The translations under genes were made by a program, and so were the position numbers. Under the pieces are notes generated by a model. It worked only from the letters and a program-made list of their open reading frames with translations, was not told the origin of the DNA and did no database searches. 64,000 bases of DNA from a virus: positions 1-64,000 of the IMG/VR virus record IMGVR_UViG_3300046507_000113. One strand, written 5' to 3'. The stretch's first letter is position 1. Every line of letters begins with the position of its first letter. Below, one piece after another: positions 22,399 through 30,309 of this stretch.

Positions 22399-22669
22399 GT
22401 ATCGTATTGTTACTACTTTCAGAAGGTCTCTTCATGGATCTCGTACTCAGTTCTATCTCTACTATATTGTAGAGTTCAAGAAGTCTTGGTTCTCCGGGTG
22501 GACGGTTCTGAATACTACGATGGCATCTGATGGCTTCGAGTCCTCCAAGAAGTTCATTGAGGAACACAAGAAGCTCAACCAACGTACCGTCGTCTACGAG
22601 GACCCTCAACCGAAAACAGTCCTCTCGAATGATGACTTATTGTACGGATCACAGAGGGAACAACGATGA
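22391..22669 (+). CDS. KYRI-family small protein 3
   Basis: A 92-residue protein; the GTG at 22391 is chosen because AGAGGAG lies eight bases upstream and it restores the GKYRIV opening of its two upstream paralogues. The C-terminal half contains a Lys-rich helix (SSKKFIEEHKKLNQ). Three tandem divergent copies suggest repeated duplication. It is not recognised. Confidence 0.6.
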   Translation: MGKYRIVTTFRRSLHGSRTQFYLYYIVEFKKSWFSGWTVLNTTMASDGFESSKKFIEEHKKLNQRTVVYEDPQPKTVLSNDDLLYGSQREQR

Positions 22670-22875
22670 TCTTAATTGCGTGGTTGTTAATCGGGTACTT
22701 CTCCGGGCTTTTCCTCTTGGCCTTGTATCTCTATGACACAGGAAATAGGGCAGAGCTAGGTGAGGTAATCATTGGCTGTTCTTTTGGTGCTCTAGGTGGA
22801 CCTGTTACACTGGTATTTGCTGTTGTAATAGTCCTTCCACAAGTCATCGTGAGAAACTGGAACAGGAAATTATAA
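22666..22875 (+). CDS. Small two-helix membrane protein
   Basis: A 69-residue protein starting MILIAWLLIGYFSGLFL. A second helix (GPVTLVFAVVIVLPQVIV) ends in the basic tail RNWNRKL, giving a hairpin topology with the loop outside the cytoplasm. Its start and stop overlap both neighbours. Function is unknown. Confidence 0.65.
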   Translation: MILIAWLLIGYFSGLFLLALYLYDTGNRAELGEVIIGCSFGALGGPVTLVFAVVIVLPQVIVRNWNRKL

Positions 22876-23111
22876 TGGGACAGTTCGAAAAGAAAATCTT
22901 CACCAATCTCTATTGGAACACAAACAAGAAAGACTTGGTGATCATTGGTCAATATGGGACTGAGGCAAGGGCTATAGAGAAGATTAAGGATCCTGTCGCA
23001 GAGCCTACATTCATCTATCAGGACACCATTGGGGCCACCGTACTCTTTGAATACAACAAAGAGATTGTGACAACACAGAAAAAGGAAGAGGAAAATGTTC
23101 CGGAAAGTTAA
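22875..23111 (+). CDS. Hypothetical 78-residue soluble protein
   Basis: Starts MGQFEKKIFTNLYWNTN. It has a beta-like first half and a Lys/Glu-rich C-terminal tail (TTQKKEEENVPES). It overlaps the previous stop by one base and the next gene by 17 bases. No family is recognised. Confidence 0.6.
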   Translation: MGQFEKKIFTNLYWNTNKKDLVIIGQYGTEARAIEKIKDPVAEPTFIYQDTIGATVLFEYNKEIVTTQKKEEENVPES

Positions 23112-23385
23112 AGACTTCTTTACAGATTGCTTCAATAGTGTCAGTCCACAAGATGTACAACTCGGTGTAGTAGTTTGTATTCTAGGAGCTATGTTACTCT
23201 TCGCAGTGTTCCTATTGGGCGGTATCATCTATCAGAGCCCCATGGTGGCACTAGCTATCTTTGGTATAGTGCTTGCTGTCGTCGTCTTCGTGGCTTTGGT
23301 GTGGTTCTTTATGGGACTATACGTCAAGCTGACCCGTCCTCCTGTACAGCATTACGAAGATGTTTGGAACCTTCCTCCGGATTAA
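23095..23385 (+). CDS. Two-helix membrane protein, last gene of the small-protein block
   Basis: A 96-residue protein starting MFRKVKDFFTDCFN. Two long helices follow (LGVVVCILGAMLLFAVFLLG and VALAIFGIVLAVVVFVALVW), then a proline-containing cytoplasmic tail. GAGGAAA lies upstream. A hairpin at 23422-23475 follows, so it closes this transcription unit. Confidence 0.65.
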   Translation: MFRKVKDFFTDCFNSVSPQDVQLGVVVCILGAMLLFAVFLLGGIIYQSPMVALAIFGIVLAVVVFVALVWFFMGLYVKLTRPPVQHYEDVWNLPPD

Positions 23386-23421
23386 TTTATTGATCTACTG
23401 GACTGACCTTTCGAATACCTT

Positions 23422-23475
23422 AAGGACTTCTCTAATGGTTTCTCTATTGGGAAGTCCTTTAAAAGGTTTTATTTT
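23422..23475 (+). terminator. Terminator-like hairpin at end of the small-protein block
   Basis: AAGGACTTC (23422-23430) pairs perfectly with GAAGTCCTT (23451-23459), followed by TTAAAAGGTTTTATTTT. The nine-pair stem has a 20-base loop. The tail is AT-rich rather than a pure T run, so termination strength is uncertain. Confidence 0.6.
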
Positions 23476-23535
23476 AACTTCTTATTACTTAACTTCTGAA
23501 CTTAGTATCTAATTGAGTTTCGATGTATGAGTTTA

Positions 23536-23564
23536 ATTATATCATATATTTTTCCATTTGTAAA
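23536..23564 (-). promoter_or_regulatory. Minus-strand sigma70-type promoter facing against the gene direction
   Basis: On the minus strand TTTACA (complement of 23559-23564) lies 17 bases before a perfect TATAAT (complement of 23536-23541). Transcription would run leftward into the membrane-protein gene and the hairpin at 23422, antisense to the block. A CCCCTAGGGG palindrome lies just upstream at 23564-23573. The AT-rich context means chance occurrence cannot be excluded. Confidence 0.45.
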
Positions 23565-23622
23565 CCCCTAGGGGGTATTTTTCTTTGTCACATCTCAAGA
23601 TGGAAGTTCGAAAGGAGGGATC

Positions 23623-23931
23623 ATGACAGAAAGAACACTAGAAATTATTAAATCTTGGGAAGATGTTCTACCGGGAGACCTTCTTATTTGGTCTGATAGT
23701 GATCTTGTGGTGGAATTCTCCAGTGTCGCTCAATACGGTTTCAGCGGTACAGTTCGAGGTGCTAATGACCTTGACTATGAAGACGGTATGAATAGTGATA
23801 CTTGGACCATGGAGACTTATAATCCTAATAAGCTGTACGATACCAATCTTGGATGGCGTAAGATCGTTACTGGTCCTCCTGAACGTCCATATGATCCAAG
23901 CCAGGAACCTGACGATGAGGATGATGTATGA
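23623..23931 (+). CDS. Tagged small protein B (GDxL-type, C-terminal acidic tag)
   Basis: A 102-residue protein starting MTERTLEIIKSWEDV, with AAAGGAGG six bases upstream. Near residue 18 LPGDLLIW matches the GDxV-type motif of the family, and the end is RPYDPSQEPDDEDDV. It is the first gene after the 23.4-23.6 kb intergenic gap and overlaps the tagged acetyltransferase gene by four bases. Confidence 0.78.
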   Translation: MTERTLEIIKSWEDVLPGDLLIWSDSDLVVEFSSVAQYGFSGTVRGANDLDYEDGMNSDTWTMETYNPNKLYDTNLGWRKIVTGPPERPYDPSQEPDDEDDV

Positions 23932-24317
23932 ATACCGAATATAGTATTCGTAGTGTAACTGTGACTCTCTTTAACCATGAGCATGGTTCTTGTGTAGGAA
24001 CTCATCTCCCAGGTACTGGTGAGGTAGTCCACTTGGCCAACTCCTATATCACTCATCAACAAAGAGGTAAGGGATTGGGGTCTCAGTACCATCAGGAACG
24101 TCTCAACCATTTGATCGATGACGAGAAGGTGACACTTGTTACTTGTATCATCCGAATGGATAACGAGCCACAGGTGAAGATCCTCAAGAAAAATGGATGG
24201 AAGTTCCTCCATGAATTCAACAGTATGTACAATGAACCTCTTTGTCTCTGTGTTAGAGATGTGAGGGTAGTGGAGTACGATCCTAACCAACAGCCTGATG
24301 GGGATGAAGACGTATGA
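23928..24317 (+). CDS. GNAT-family acetyltransferase with C-terminal acidic tag (tagged protein C)
   Basis: A 129-residue protein. HQQRGKGLGSQYHQE at about residues 44-58 is the acetyl-CoA-binding motif A of GNAT enzymes, and the segment VKILKKNGWKFLHEF fits motif B. The enzyme should transfer an acyl group to an amine, but the substrate is unknown. The last 14 residues, EYDPNQQPDGDEDV, are a variant of the tag found on six proteins with a different fold, showing that the tag is portable. Start and stop overlap both neighbours by four bases. Confidence 0.78.
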   Translation: MNTEYSIRSVTVTLFNHEHGSCVGTHLPGTGEVVHLANSYITHQQRGKGLGSQYHQERLNHLIDDEKVTLVTCIIRMDNEPQVKILKKNGWKFLHEFNSMYNEPLCLCVRDVRVVEYDPNQQPDGDEDV

Positions 24318-24541
24318 AAGTCTGGGTGCTTGAAGAAGTTAACGAAGGCTACTGGACTAATTACAAGATCTTCCGAGAAGATCATCCCCCATCATCACTG
24401 CGTATCATGGAAGTGATCCAACAATGGGGTTATTCTCTAAAATATGCTGGTGGAGTGGCCGATCACCTAGAACAACAAAATAAGTGGGATGATACATTTG
24501 AGGGTGTTCATATCTCACTTAAGTTGGTGGAGATAGAATGA
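24314..24541 (+). CDS. Hypothetical 75-residue protein
   Basis: Starts MKVWVLEEVNEGYWTNY. It has an N-terminal strand pattern and later helical segments (RIMEVIQQWGYSLKYAG). It lacks the tag. It overlaps the tagged acetyltransferase by four bases and the next gene by four bases. Function is unknown. Confidence 0.65.
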   Translation: MKVWVLEEVNEGYWTNYKIFREDHPPSSLRIMEVIQQWGYSLKYAGGVADHLEQQNKWDDTFEGVHISLKLVEIE

Positions 24542-24684
24542 GCATCCATTATTATGACTATGTGGACCCTGATAGGGTATTGCAGAACACAGCAGAGTTT
24601 CTTGCCAGACCTCCACAAAAGAGATCGTTGAAAGTTACCTCCAACAATGGGGGTTTTCCATTTAAAGTAGTAAGAGAGAAATAA
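24538..24684 (+). CDS. Hypothetical 48-residue protein
   Basis: Starts MSIHYYDYVDPDRVLQN and ends KVVREK. It is soluble and basic toward the C-terminus. The four-base overlap with the upstream gene supports translation. No family is recognised. Confidence 0.5.
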   Translation: MSIHYYDYVDPDRVLQNTAEFLARPPQKRSLKVTSNNGGFPFKVVREK

Positions 24685-24685
24685 T

Positions 24686-25411
24686 ATGTCAGTTATTACT
24701 GCCAATGTCGTGCCCACTACCTGTACTGCTGTCCTCCTTACTGGATGGGCCGAGGTTGAATTTGAGTTTGGTAAGGGTACAGGAAATAACCGTAAGACTA
24801 ACGTCAAGAAGGAACTCAAGTTCGTCAAGGATCTCATCGAAGGTAGTTTCTATCGGTCTCACAAGATGATCCATGCCTTCATTACCAATGAGGAGATCGA
24901 GAACTATCGCACTGATAAGCTTCTCACTAAGCTTGGTTTCGAGTTGGTCTTCGAGGGTCCTTGGACAGGTAAAACCTTCCCACAAGGTAATGCATCTGAC
25001 AGGCTCTACTCTAATAGGGATGAACAGAGGCACGAAGAGACAGGTAGCCTCTTCCTTTGGGCATGTACCCCTGAGAAGTATCAGGAATCTCTTGAAAACT
25101 TCAAGAAGGAACTCGAAGCAGAACTTCTTCAGATTGATCCTCCCAAGAAACCTGATCCTGCTCGTCTCGCCATGCCTGAGTTGAAGAAGACCGGACTCAT
25201 TAAGAGCGGCATCATTGCAGAGAATTCCTATGTTGACAACGGTATCCATGCCGTCCTGAAGGTTACTCCTGAAGTAGCCTACCGACATATTAAACTCACG
25301 TATGGTATTGATATCAAGAAGTGGAAGAATTACGGAGATGGTTGGACTAAGATTACTATCAGACAGCTCAAAGAAGCCCACACTGCTTGGAAAGAAGAAC
25401 CGGTCGTATGA
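24686..25411 (+). CDS. Hypothetical 241-residue protein in the amidoligase operon
   Basis: Starts MSVITANVVPTTCTAVL, with AGAGAGAAA upstream. It has a beta-rich N-terminal third, a charged helical middle (CTPEKYQESLENFKKELEAELL) and a C-terminal mixed region. No catalytic motif is apparent. It precedes the 300-residue protein and the class I amidotransferase-like gene, so it may belong to the same pathway. Confidence 0.7.
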   Translation: MSVITANVVPTTCTAVLLTGWAEVEFEFGKGTGNNRKTNVKKELKFVKDLIEGSFYRSHKMIHAFITNEEIENYRTDKLLTKLGFELVFEGPWTGKTFPQGNASDRLYSNRDEQRHEETGSLFLWACTPEKYQESLENFKKELEAELLQIDPPKKPDPARLAMPELKKTGLIKSGIIAENSYVDNGIHAVLKVTPEVAYRHIKLTYGIDIKKWKNYGDGWTKITIRQLKEAHTAWKEEPVV

Positions 25412-26249
25412 GGTTGTACCTCTAACTCTAAATGATCCTCAACAGAAGTGGCTCTTCCCCAGGAATGTGACTGGTAGGTTCTGCTATAAGGATAATGGTA
25501 GATGGAATAATTGGGAGTCCTCTACTTGCCATTCTCCGGTCCGTCAGCTGCTTTCTGGTCTGACTGGCTTGGTGAGTACCCTGTGCAAGGTAAACCCTCT
25601 CACAAACAAATGGTGGGACTTTCTGGCCATATCTAATCCGGTATATAGGGAACTCTTTGAAGTGCCCGGTTGGAAGGTGATGGCTGATGCTTCTGGTCAG
25701 TATCATATGTTCTCCATGCCAGCAGAAGTGTTCAAGCTTCCTGTCCCTAGGATGCTGCTCTATGCCTTCTTGATTGATAGTAGAGTACCATTTGATCCTG
25801 CTGGTGGTGGTACTGAGAGGGTTAAGACTTGGGATCTTCTTGTTAGTCTTGGTGTTGAACCAACCCTTGCCCACCTGATGTCAGTACACTTCAATGTCAT
25901 GGAAGATAAACTCTACTTGACAGGTATGCAGTGGAACGGTGCCCATCAGGTCCTCAATGACAATTGGCATTACGGTACGATGCGGACTGATTTCTCCATG
26001 TATCTTCGAGGTGAGTACCGGACTGATGGGGAACCTGACGAGAAACTTCTAACTTCTCAGCTTTGGTTCTCTAAGAGTGGTAAATCCGATAAACACGTTA
26101 TACTTGGAAGTAATGATCTTAAGGACCTCACCAAAGAGAAGTCTGTGGGATCGTGGTCAAAAAGTTACTACATAGATCTTGACAGTGTCCCGGAGGTTGT
26201 TGAGATCTACAAGAAGAGAATTGAAGAAAGAAGGAAGTTTATACAATGA
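25338..26249 (+). CDS. Hypothetical protein of about 300 residues, start uncertain
   Basis: The frame overlaps the end of the previous gene. ATG 25338 is the nearest in-frame canonical start but has only a weak ribosome-binding site, and no ATG, GTG or TTG occurs closer to the end of the upstream gene. A rarer start near 25400 is therefore possible, given other odd starts in this genome. The body is rich in Trp and Tyr (WWDFLAISNPVYRELFEVPGW, then NDNWHYGTMRTDF). It overlaps the amidotransferase-like gene by four bases. I do not recognise it. Confidence 0.6.
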   Translation: MVGLRLLSDSSKKPTLLGKKNRSYEVVPLTLNDPQQKWLFPRNVTGRFCYKDNGRWNNWESSTCHSPVRQLLSGLTGLVSTLCKVNPLTNKWWDFLAISNPVYRELFEVPGWKVMADASGQYHMFSMPAEVFKLPVPRMLLYAFLIDSRVPFDPAGGGTERVKTWDLLVSLGVEPTLAHLMSVHFNVMEDKLYLTGMQWNGAHQVLNDNWHYGTMRTDFSMYLRGEYRTDGEPDEKLLTSQLWFSKSGKSDKHVILGSNDLKDLTKEKSVGSWSKSYYIDLDSVPEVVEIYKKRIEERRKFIQ

Positions 26250-26872
26250 CTAAAGGGTCGGTCTACATTGTAGGCAGTGATTTGAGTGTCAGTAATATGT
26301 TTCTGAATGAGGGCTTTAAGGTTACTAGCCTGATCGGGACAGCAGATGTTGTTTGCTTCTTGGGTGGTTTCGATATCAACCCTGAGCTTTACAACCAAGA
26401 GCTAGGCCCCAAGATGAGGTGGACTAGTGTTAGTCTGAGTGATGACACTCGTGATCTTGGATCATACAGGAAGCTACGTAACGACCAGCTTAAGGTTGGT
26501 ATTTGCCGTGGTGGTCAGTTCCTGAATGTCATGAGTGGTGGCAGTATGTATCAGCATGTCAATGGTCATACTAATCAACACAAGATTTATGATACCCTAA
26601 TCAATCCTGGAGAAGAGGTTGTCGTTACTTCCTCTCATCATCAACAGATGATACCAGGTGCTGGAGCCGAGGTCCTCGGTTATTCAGAGGGTATTTCAGA
26701 TGAGTTCTGGGGAGATAAAGGTAAAGTAGTTCCCCCGAAGTTTGAGTCCGAAGTTCTGTTCTATGACAGTACCAAGTCTCTTTGTTTTCAACCGCATCCT
26801 GAATGGAATCTTCGAGGTACTCACGATTCTTGTTCTGGGTATTTCTTCGACATCATTGATCTAATCCGCTGA
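26246..26872 (+). CDS. Class I glutamine amidotransferase / gamma-glutamyl hydrolase-like protein
   Basis: A 208-residue protein with the triad of class I amidotransferases and peptidase C26. The nucleophile Cys is in GICRGGQFLNV at about residues 88-98, and His-x-Glu is in FQPHPEWN near 182-189. Family members hydrolyse glutamine or gamma-glutamyl bonds. Beside amidoligases it could supply ammonia, or reverse gamma-glutamyl linkages as PuuD-like hydrolases do. It overlaps the preceding gene by four bases. Confidence 0.82.
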   Translation: MTKGSVYIVGSDLSVSNMFLNEGFKVTSLIGTADVVCFLGGFDINPELYNQELGPKMRWTSVSLSDDTRDLGSYRKLRNDQLKVGICRGGQFLNVMSGGSMYQHVNGHTNQHKIYDTLINPGEEVVVTSSHHQQMIPGAGAEVLGYSEGISDEFWGDKGKVVPPKFESEVLFYDSTKSLCFQPHPEWNLRGTHDSCSGYFFDIIDLIR

Positions 26873-26881
26873 GGCACTAAA

Positions 26882-27880
26882 ATGGATCACAAGAATATCG
26901 CAATTGCAATGGCATCTTCCCTCCAAGCCCGTTCCTATGTTCTGGTTATGGAACACGACCAGAAATATGATGGTGGTTATGGGGGGACAAAGGGTGTCTA
27001 TAACAACAATCCGGATATCTCCTTCCATCCCCGTGAACGTCAGCCCTGTTGGGGTGAACTCCGGAAGTATGAGAAGACTGCCAAGGGTGAATGCACTCAG
27101 CCCTCGAACTCAAAGCCGGGTGACCTCTGGCATCCGTTCCCTGCAGGTAAGCCCATTGCTTTTGCAGTCGATCTAACAACCTTCCGTGGTAACGTATGGG
27201 ACGAGAATACTGATGCCATTATGAAGTTCCTTCTGGATGAAACCCGATCTCCTTTCCGTAGAGGTTTGAGACAGGTATCGTTCATCAAGAATTCAGCAGG
27301 TCGTATCTGTGGCTTCTACATGAATAATCTGGCTATTGATGCCACTGTTCTTGTGTTCATGCTCCGTCAGGTGGCAAGTCTTTTGGCTAACGCAAAGTAC
27401 TTCGTTGAGTATGTCAATGCTGGTCTTGAAGAGGGATACGCTCTGGCCCTCATATTTGCCAACCGTTACCTGCCCTTTCGTACCCACGGTATTTATGGCA
27501 CCACTCATTTCCCACCTTCTATCTCCCGTCTTATCAAGGGTAATCCCCGAGATCTTACCGGCGGTACGATGGATAACAGAGTGGACTACAACCGAACCCT
27601 GATCGATGAACTCTGGAAGTCGAACACCCCTGTTTCTATCTACGACAATGCTCTAAAGATGGGGCTTCCTAGCAGCATGAAGACAGGTCAGACCGGTGAT
27701 TATGAGATCAAGGGTTATGTACCTCTCATCAAGGAACTACTTGATCTCATGATGAAGCTGGAAGGTCCACAGGAAAACGAGAAGTACATCTGGAAGACCA
27801 CCAGTGGCAACACCAATGCTCCGGAAGTCAAGATCAATGATCTCGGTGAAGTCATTTCAACAGGAAAGAAAGTAGCATGA
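26882..27880 (+). CDS. Hypothetical 332-residue protein in the amidoligase operon
   Basis: Starts MDHKNIAIAMASSLQAR. Rich in Gly, Pro and aromatic residues, with a helical centre (IDATVLVFMLRQVASLLANAK) that is too polar overall to be a clear membrane segment. It lies between the class I amidotransferase-like gene and a type-2 amidoligase and overlaps the next gene by four bases, so it is probably a pathway component. No motif lets me assign a reaction. Confidence 0.7.
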   Translation: MDHKNIAIAMASSLQARSYVLVMEHDQKYDGGYGGTKGVYNNNPDISFHPRERQPCWGELRKYEKTAKGECTQPSNSKPGDLWHPFPAGKPIAFAVDLTTFRGNVWDENTDAIMKFLLDETRSPFRRGLRQVSFIKNSAGRICGFYMNNLAIDATVLVFMLRQVASLLANAKYFVEYVNAGLEEGYALALIFANRYLPFRTHGIYGTTHFPPSISRLIKGNPRDLTGGTMDNRVDYNRTLIDELWKSNTPVSIYDNALKMGLPSSMKTGQTGDYEIKGYVPLIKELLDLMMKLEGPQENEKYIWKTTSGNTNAPEVKINDLGEVISTGKKVA

Positions 27881-28110
27881 AAGTCAAAGTGTGGACTCTT
27901 ATTGTAGACAATGGTGACGGATCTTCTTCTGCACATCAGTTCAAGAATGCACAAGAGATCAAGGATCATCTGGAAGAAGATGCTGATGAAGATTTCAGTG
28001 TCGGTCTGGAAGAAATCACTGATGGGGCTACTATCTTCGATCAGTACGACTATCCTTGTGAAGTTTCGGTAGGTATCTTTGATACTGATGGTTATGAGGT
28101 AGTTGAATAA
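27877..28110 (+). CDS. Small acidic protein preceding amidoligase
   Basis: A 77-residue, very acidic protein starting MKVKVWTLIVDNGDGSS with the segment HLEEDADEDFSVGLEE. It ends EVVE rather than with the common tag. It overlaps both neighbours, so it is co-translated with the amidoligase. An acidic carrier or substrate is conceivable but unproven. Confidence 0.65.
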   Translation: MKVKVWTLIVDNGDGSSSAHQFKNAQEIKDHLEEDADEDFSVGLEEITDGATIFDQYDYPCEVSVGIFDTDGYEVVE

Positions 28111-28949
28111 TGCCTGAGATCCTAATTGGAACTGATCCGGAATTGTTTGTCACTGATGAGCATGACCGGTTTATCTCTGCACATGACCTGATCCCAGGTT
28201 CGAAAGAGTTTCCCCATCCAGTACCTCGTGGTGCTATTCAGGTGGATGGGGTAGCAGCAGAATTCAATATCGATCCTGTCTCGAAGGTGGACCAGTTCAC
28301 CAAGAACATTCGAAGTGTCATGAACTCTATGGAAGAGTATATCAAGGAGAAACATCCTTCGTATAACCTTCATATCGCACCCACTGCCCACTTCGAAAGG
28401 GCATACTTTGATCTCCTTCCAGAAGAGACAAAGAAACTTGGTTGCACTCCTGACTTCGATTGCTATACAGGCGAAGAGAACATGCCTCCGGAGACCACTG
28501 AGAGCTTCCGGACAGGTGCGGGCCATATCCATATCGGATGGACCAGAGATGCGTCCCTTGGCGACGAGAAGCACTTTAAGAACTGCTGTGATCTGGTGAA
28601 GGAACTGGATGCTACTCTGTTCCCTGCTTCTTTGTTATGGGACAATGATAACAAGCGTCGTGAACTGTATGGCAAGATGGGTTCTTTTCGTCCCAAGCCG
28701 TATGGTCTGGAGTATCGCCCCCTCTCTAATGCATATCTCAAAGAGAAGTCAACTCAAGAGTTCGTCTTCAATACAAGTATGTATGTAGCTCAGTTGTTCT
28801 TTGGTACTGGTACTCGTGTCAAGAATGACAAGCTCGCCCAGAGGTTCGTGGAGGATACACTCCTTGATCGTGAAATGGGACAGCTCGGGATCAACAAATA
28901 TCTTGGATACATGGGAGAAAAGTATGGCATCCCAATTCTCCATAGGTGA
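28110..28949 (+). CDS. COOH-NH2 ligase type 2 (glutamine synthetase-fold amidoligase), copy 1
   Basis: A 279-residue enzyme of the phiEco32-like amidoligase-type-2 family. Motifs in order are GTDPELFV (residues 6-13, metal-binding Glu), QVDGVAAEFN (44-53), GAGHIHIGW (about 133-141) and FRPKPYGLEYRP (about 191-202). These match the glutamine synthetase-like metal and ATP site. The family is predicted to join a carboxylate to an amine using ATP. It is immediately followed, with overlap, by a tagged small protein, and a second copy lies 1.4 kb downstream. Confidence 0.88.
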   Translation: MPEILIGTDPELFVTDEHDRFISAHDLIPGSKEFPHPVPRGAIQVDGVAAEFNIDPVSKVDQFTKNIRSVMNSMEEYIKEKHPSYNLHIAPTAHFERAYFDLLPEETKKLGCTPDFDCYTGEENMPPETTESFRTGAGHIHIGWTRDASLGDEKHFKNCCDLVKELDATLFPASLLWDNDNKRRELYGKMGSFRPKPYGLEYRPLSNAYLKEKSTQEFVFNTSMYVAQLFFGTGTRVKNDKLAQRFVEDTLLDREMGQLGINKYLGYMGEKYGIPILHR

Positions 28950-29202
28950 TCTTGTTGACTTAAAGGACGACTCAGAGATCACAATTAGTTATGGCAGTAA
29001 TAGTGCTGTTAGAAGGACATATGAGAAGTGTGGTCTACTCCCTCCGTATAGAATCACAAGAATTGAACCATCTAACACTATACCCGGTGTGATGGTAATC
29101 TTCATAGAGGGTTGTGATAATGGTCGGCATGACTTAAGATTTAAGTTTGCAGAGAGATATTACGATCCTTCACAAGAACCTGATGACGTGGATGACGTTT
29201 AA
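28924..29202 (+). CDS. Tagged small protein D (GDxV-type, C-terminal acidic tag)
   Basis: A 92-residue protein; ATG 28924, inside the end of the amidoligase gene, is chosen because it gives an N-terminus (FSIGDLVDL) aligned with the other family members. The C-terminus is RYYDPSQEPDDVDDV. The overlap with the ligase gene means the two are translationally coupled, the clearest physical link between tag and ligase. Confidence 0.72.
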   Translation: MASQFSIGDLVDLKDDSEITISYGSNSAVRRTYEKCGLLPPYRITRIEPSNTIPGVMVIFIEGCDNGRHDLRFKFAERYYDPSQEPDDVDDV

Positions 29203-29217
29203 CAAAAGGAAATAGCC

Positions 29218-30309
29218 ATGTGTGGCTTGTATGGAATAATGGGTCCGGGAATTACTCTCAAGGACTTGAAACTCTTCCGCGACCTAGGACTTACTTCCCA
29301 ACTTCGTGGTACTGATGGTGCTGGTGTATATCAGATCAGGTCATCAACTTCTGGGAAGAAGAACTTCTGGAATCTCGAACAACTCTATCGCAATCAGTAT
29401 GGGTTCACCTCCCTACACAACATGATTGACGACAACAAGAACCATAAAGACTATCGAGAGCTTCTGCAGAACCAGTCCGTAGACTTGATCATCGGTCACA
29501 ATCGTGCAGCTACCATTGGTGACGTACGACAGTCGAATTGCCATCCGTTTGTCAAGGACAATATCGTCGGTGCTCACAATGGTACACTGTATGAAAAGCA
29601 GTACTACCATATCACAAAGACAGACAGTGAACTGATGTTCGAGGATATCGACAAGAATGGTCTTGTTGAAGTTCTTCGTGACTTCCGTGATCCTAAGTCT
29701 GCTTATGCAATCACGATGTATGATCGTAATGATCGTCACATGTACTTTGTTCGCAATGATCTTCGTACACTGGCATTTGCGTTCAATGAAGATCGTGGTG
29801 TAATGTATTGGGCTTCCGAGTTGGGTATGCTCAAGTATATCGTTGGTGAACGTGGTGGTGAGAAGATCAAGACTTTCTCCTTGAAGCCGGGTCTAGTGGT
29901 TCGTCTGTCTCCTAGCGACATTACCCTGAATAACATCAGGAATAACGCTGACAAGATCATCACTGTTCATGAATGGATCGCTCCGCCCAAAGAGACTATC
30001 GTGGTCAAGGTCCCTCCCGAAGAGGATAAGACACTTGCTCTTCCTGCTCCGGTTAAGACTGAGAAGGTCGATAACTTTGATGTAGCGGGGTCTGCGAAGG
30101 GTAACGTAGTTCCATTTCCCAAAACGCCTGCTCTTCGGGCTTTTCATGCTAAGTGTGCTTGCGGGAAGAAAGACTTGAACCTTCTGACTATCAGCTATGC
30201 TCGCCGCAAGAAGACAACTGATATCCGATATAATGAGCATTTGGATTGCTATTATTGTGCAGAGTGCGATCCATTGCTTCTGGAATCCAAAGATGAGGTA
30301 AGACAGTAA
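29218..30309 (+). CDS. Class II glutamine amidotransferase (Ntn) with C-terminal zinc ribbon
   Basis: A 363-residue protein starting MCGLYGIMG, so Cys2 becomes the N-terminal nucleophile after Met removal. LRGTDGAGVYQ, GHNRAATIGD and AHNGTLYE are the usual glutaminase-domain segments (residues 1-230). The last 70 residues hold CAC...CYYC-type cysteine pairs that probably bind zinc. The enzyme should release ammonia from glutamine for an amide-forming partner. It sits between two type-2 amidoligases and overlaps the second by one base. Confidence 0.88.
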   Translation: MCGLYGIMGPGITLKDLKLFRDLGLTSQLRGTDGAGVYQIRSSTSGKKNFWNLEQLYRNQYGFTSLHNMIDDNKNHKDYRELLQNQSVDLIIGHNRAATIGDVRQSNCHPFVKDNIVGAHNGTLYEKQYYHITKTDSELMFEDIDKNGLVEVLRDFRDPKSAYAITMYDRNDRHMYFVRNDLRTLAFAFNEDRGVMYWASELGMLKYIVGERGGEKIKTFSLKPGLVVRLSPSDITLNNIRNNADKIITVHEWIAPPKETIVVKVPPEEDKTLALPAPVKTEKVDNFDVAGSAKGNVVPFPKTPALRAFHAKCACGKKDLNLLTISYARRKKTTDIRYNEHLDCYYCAECDPLLLESKDEVRQ

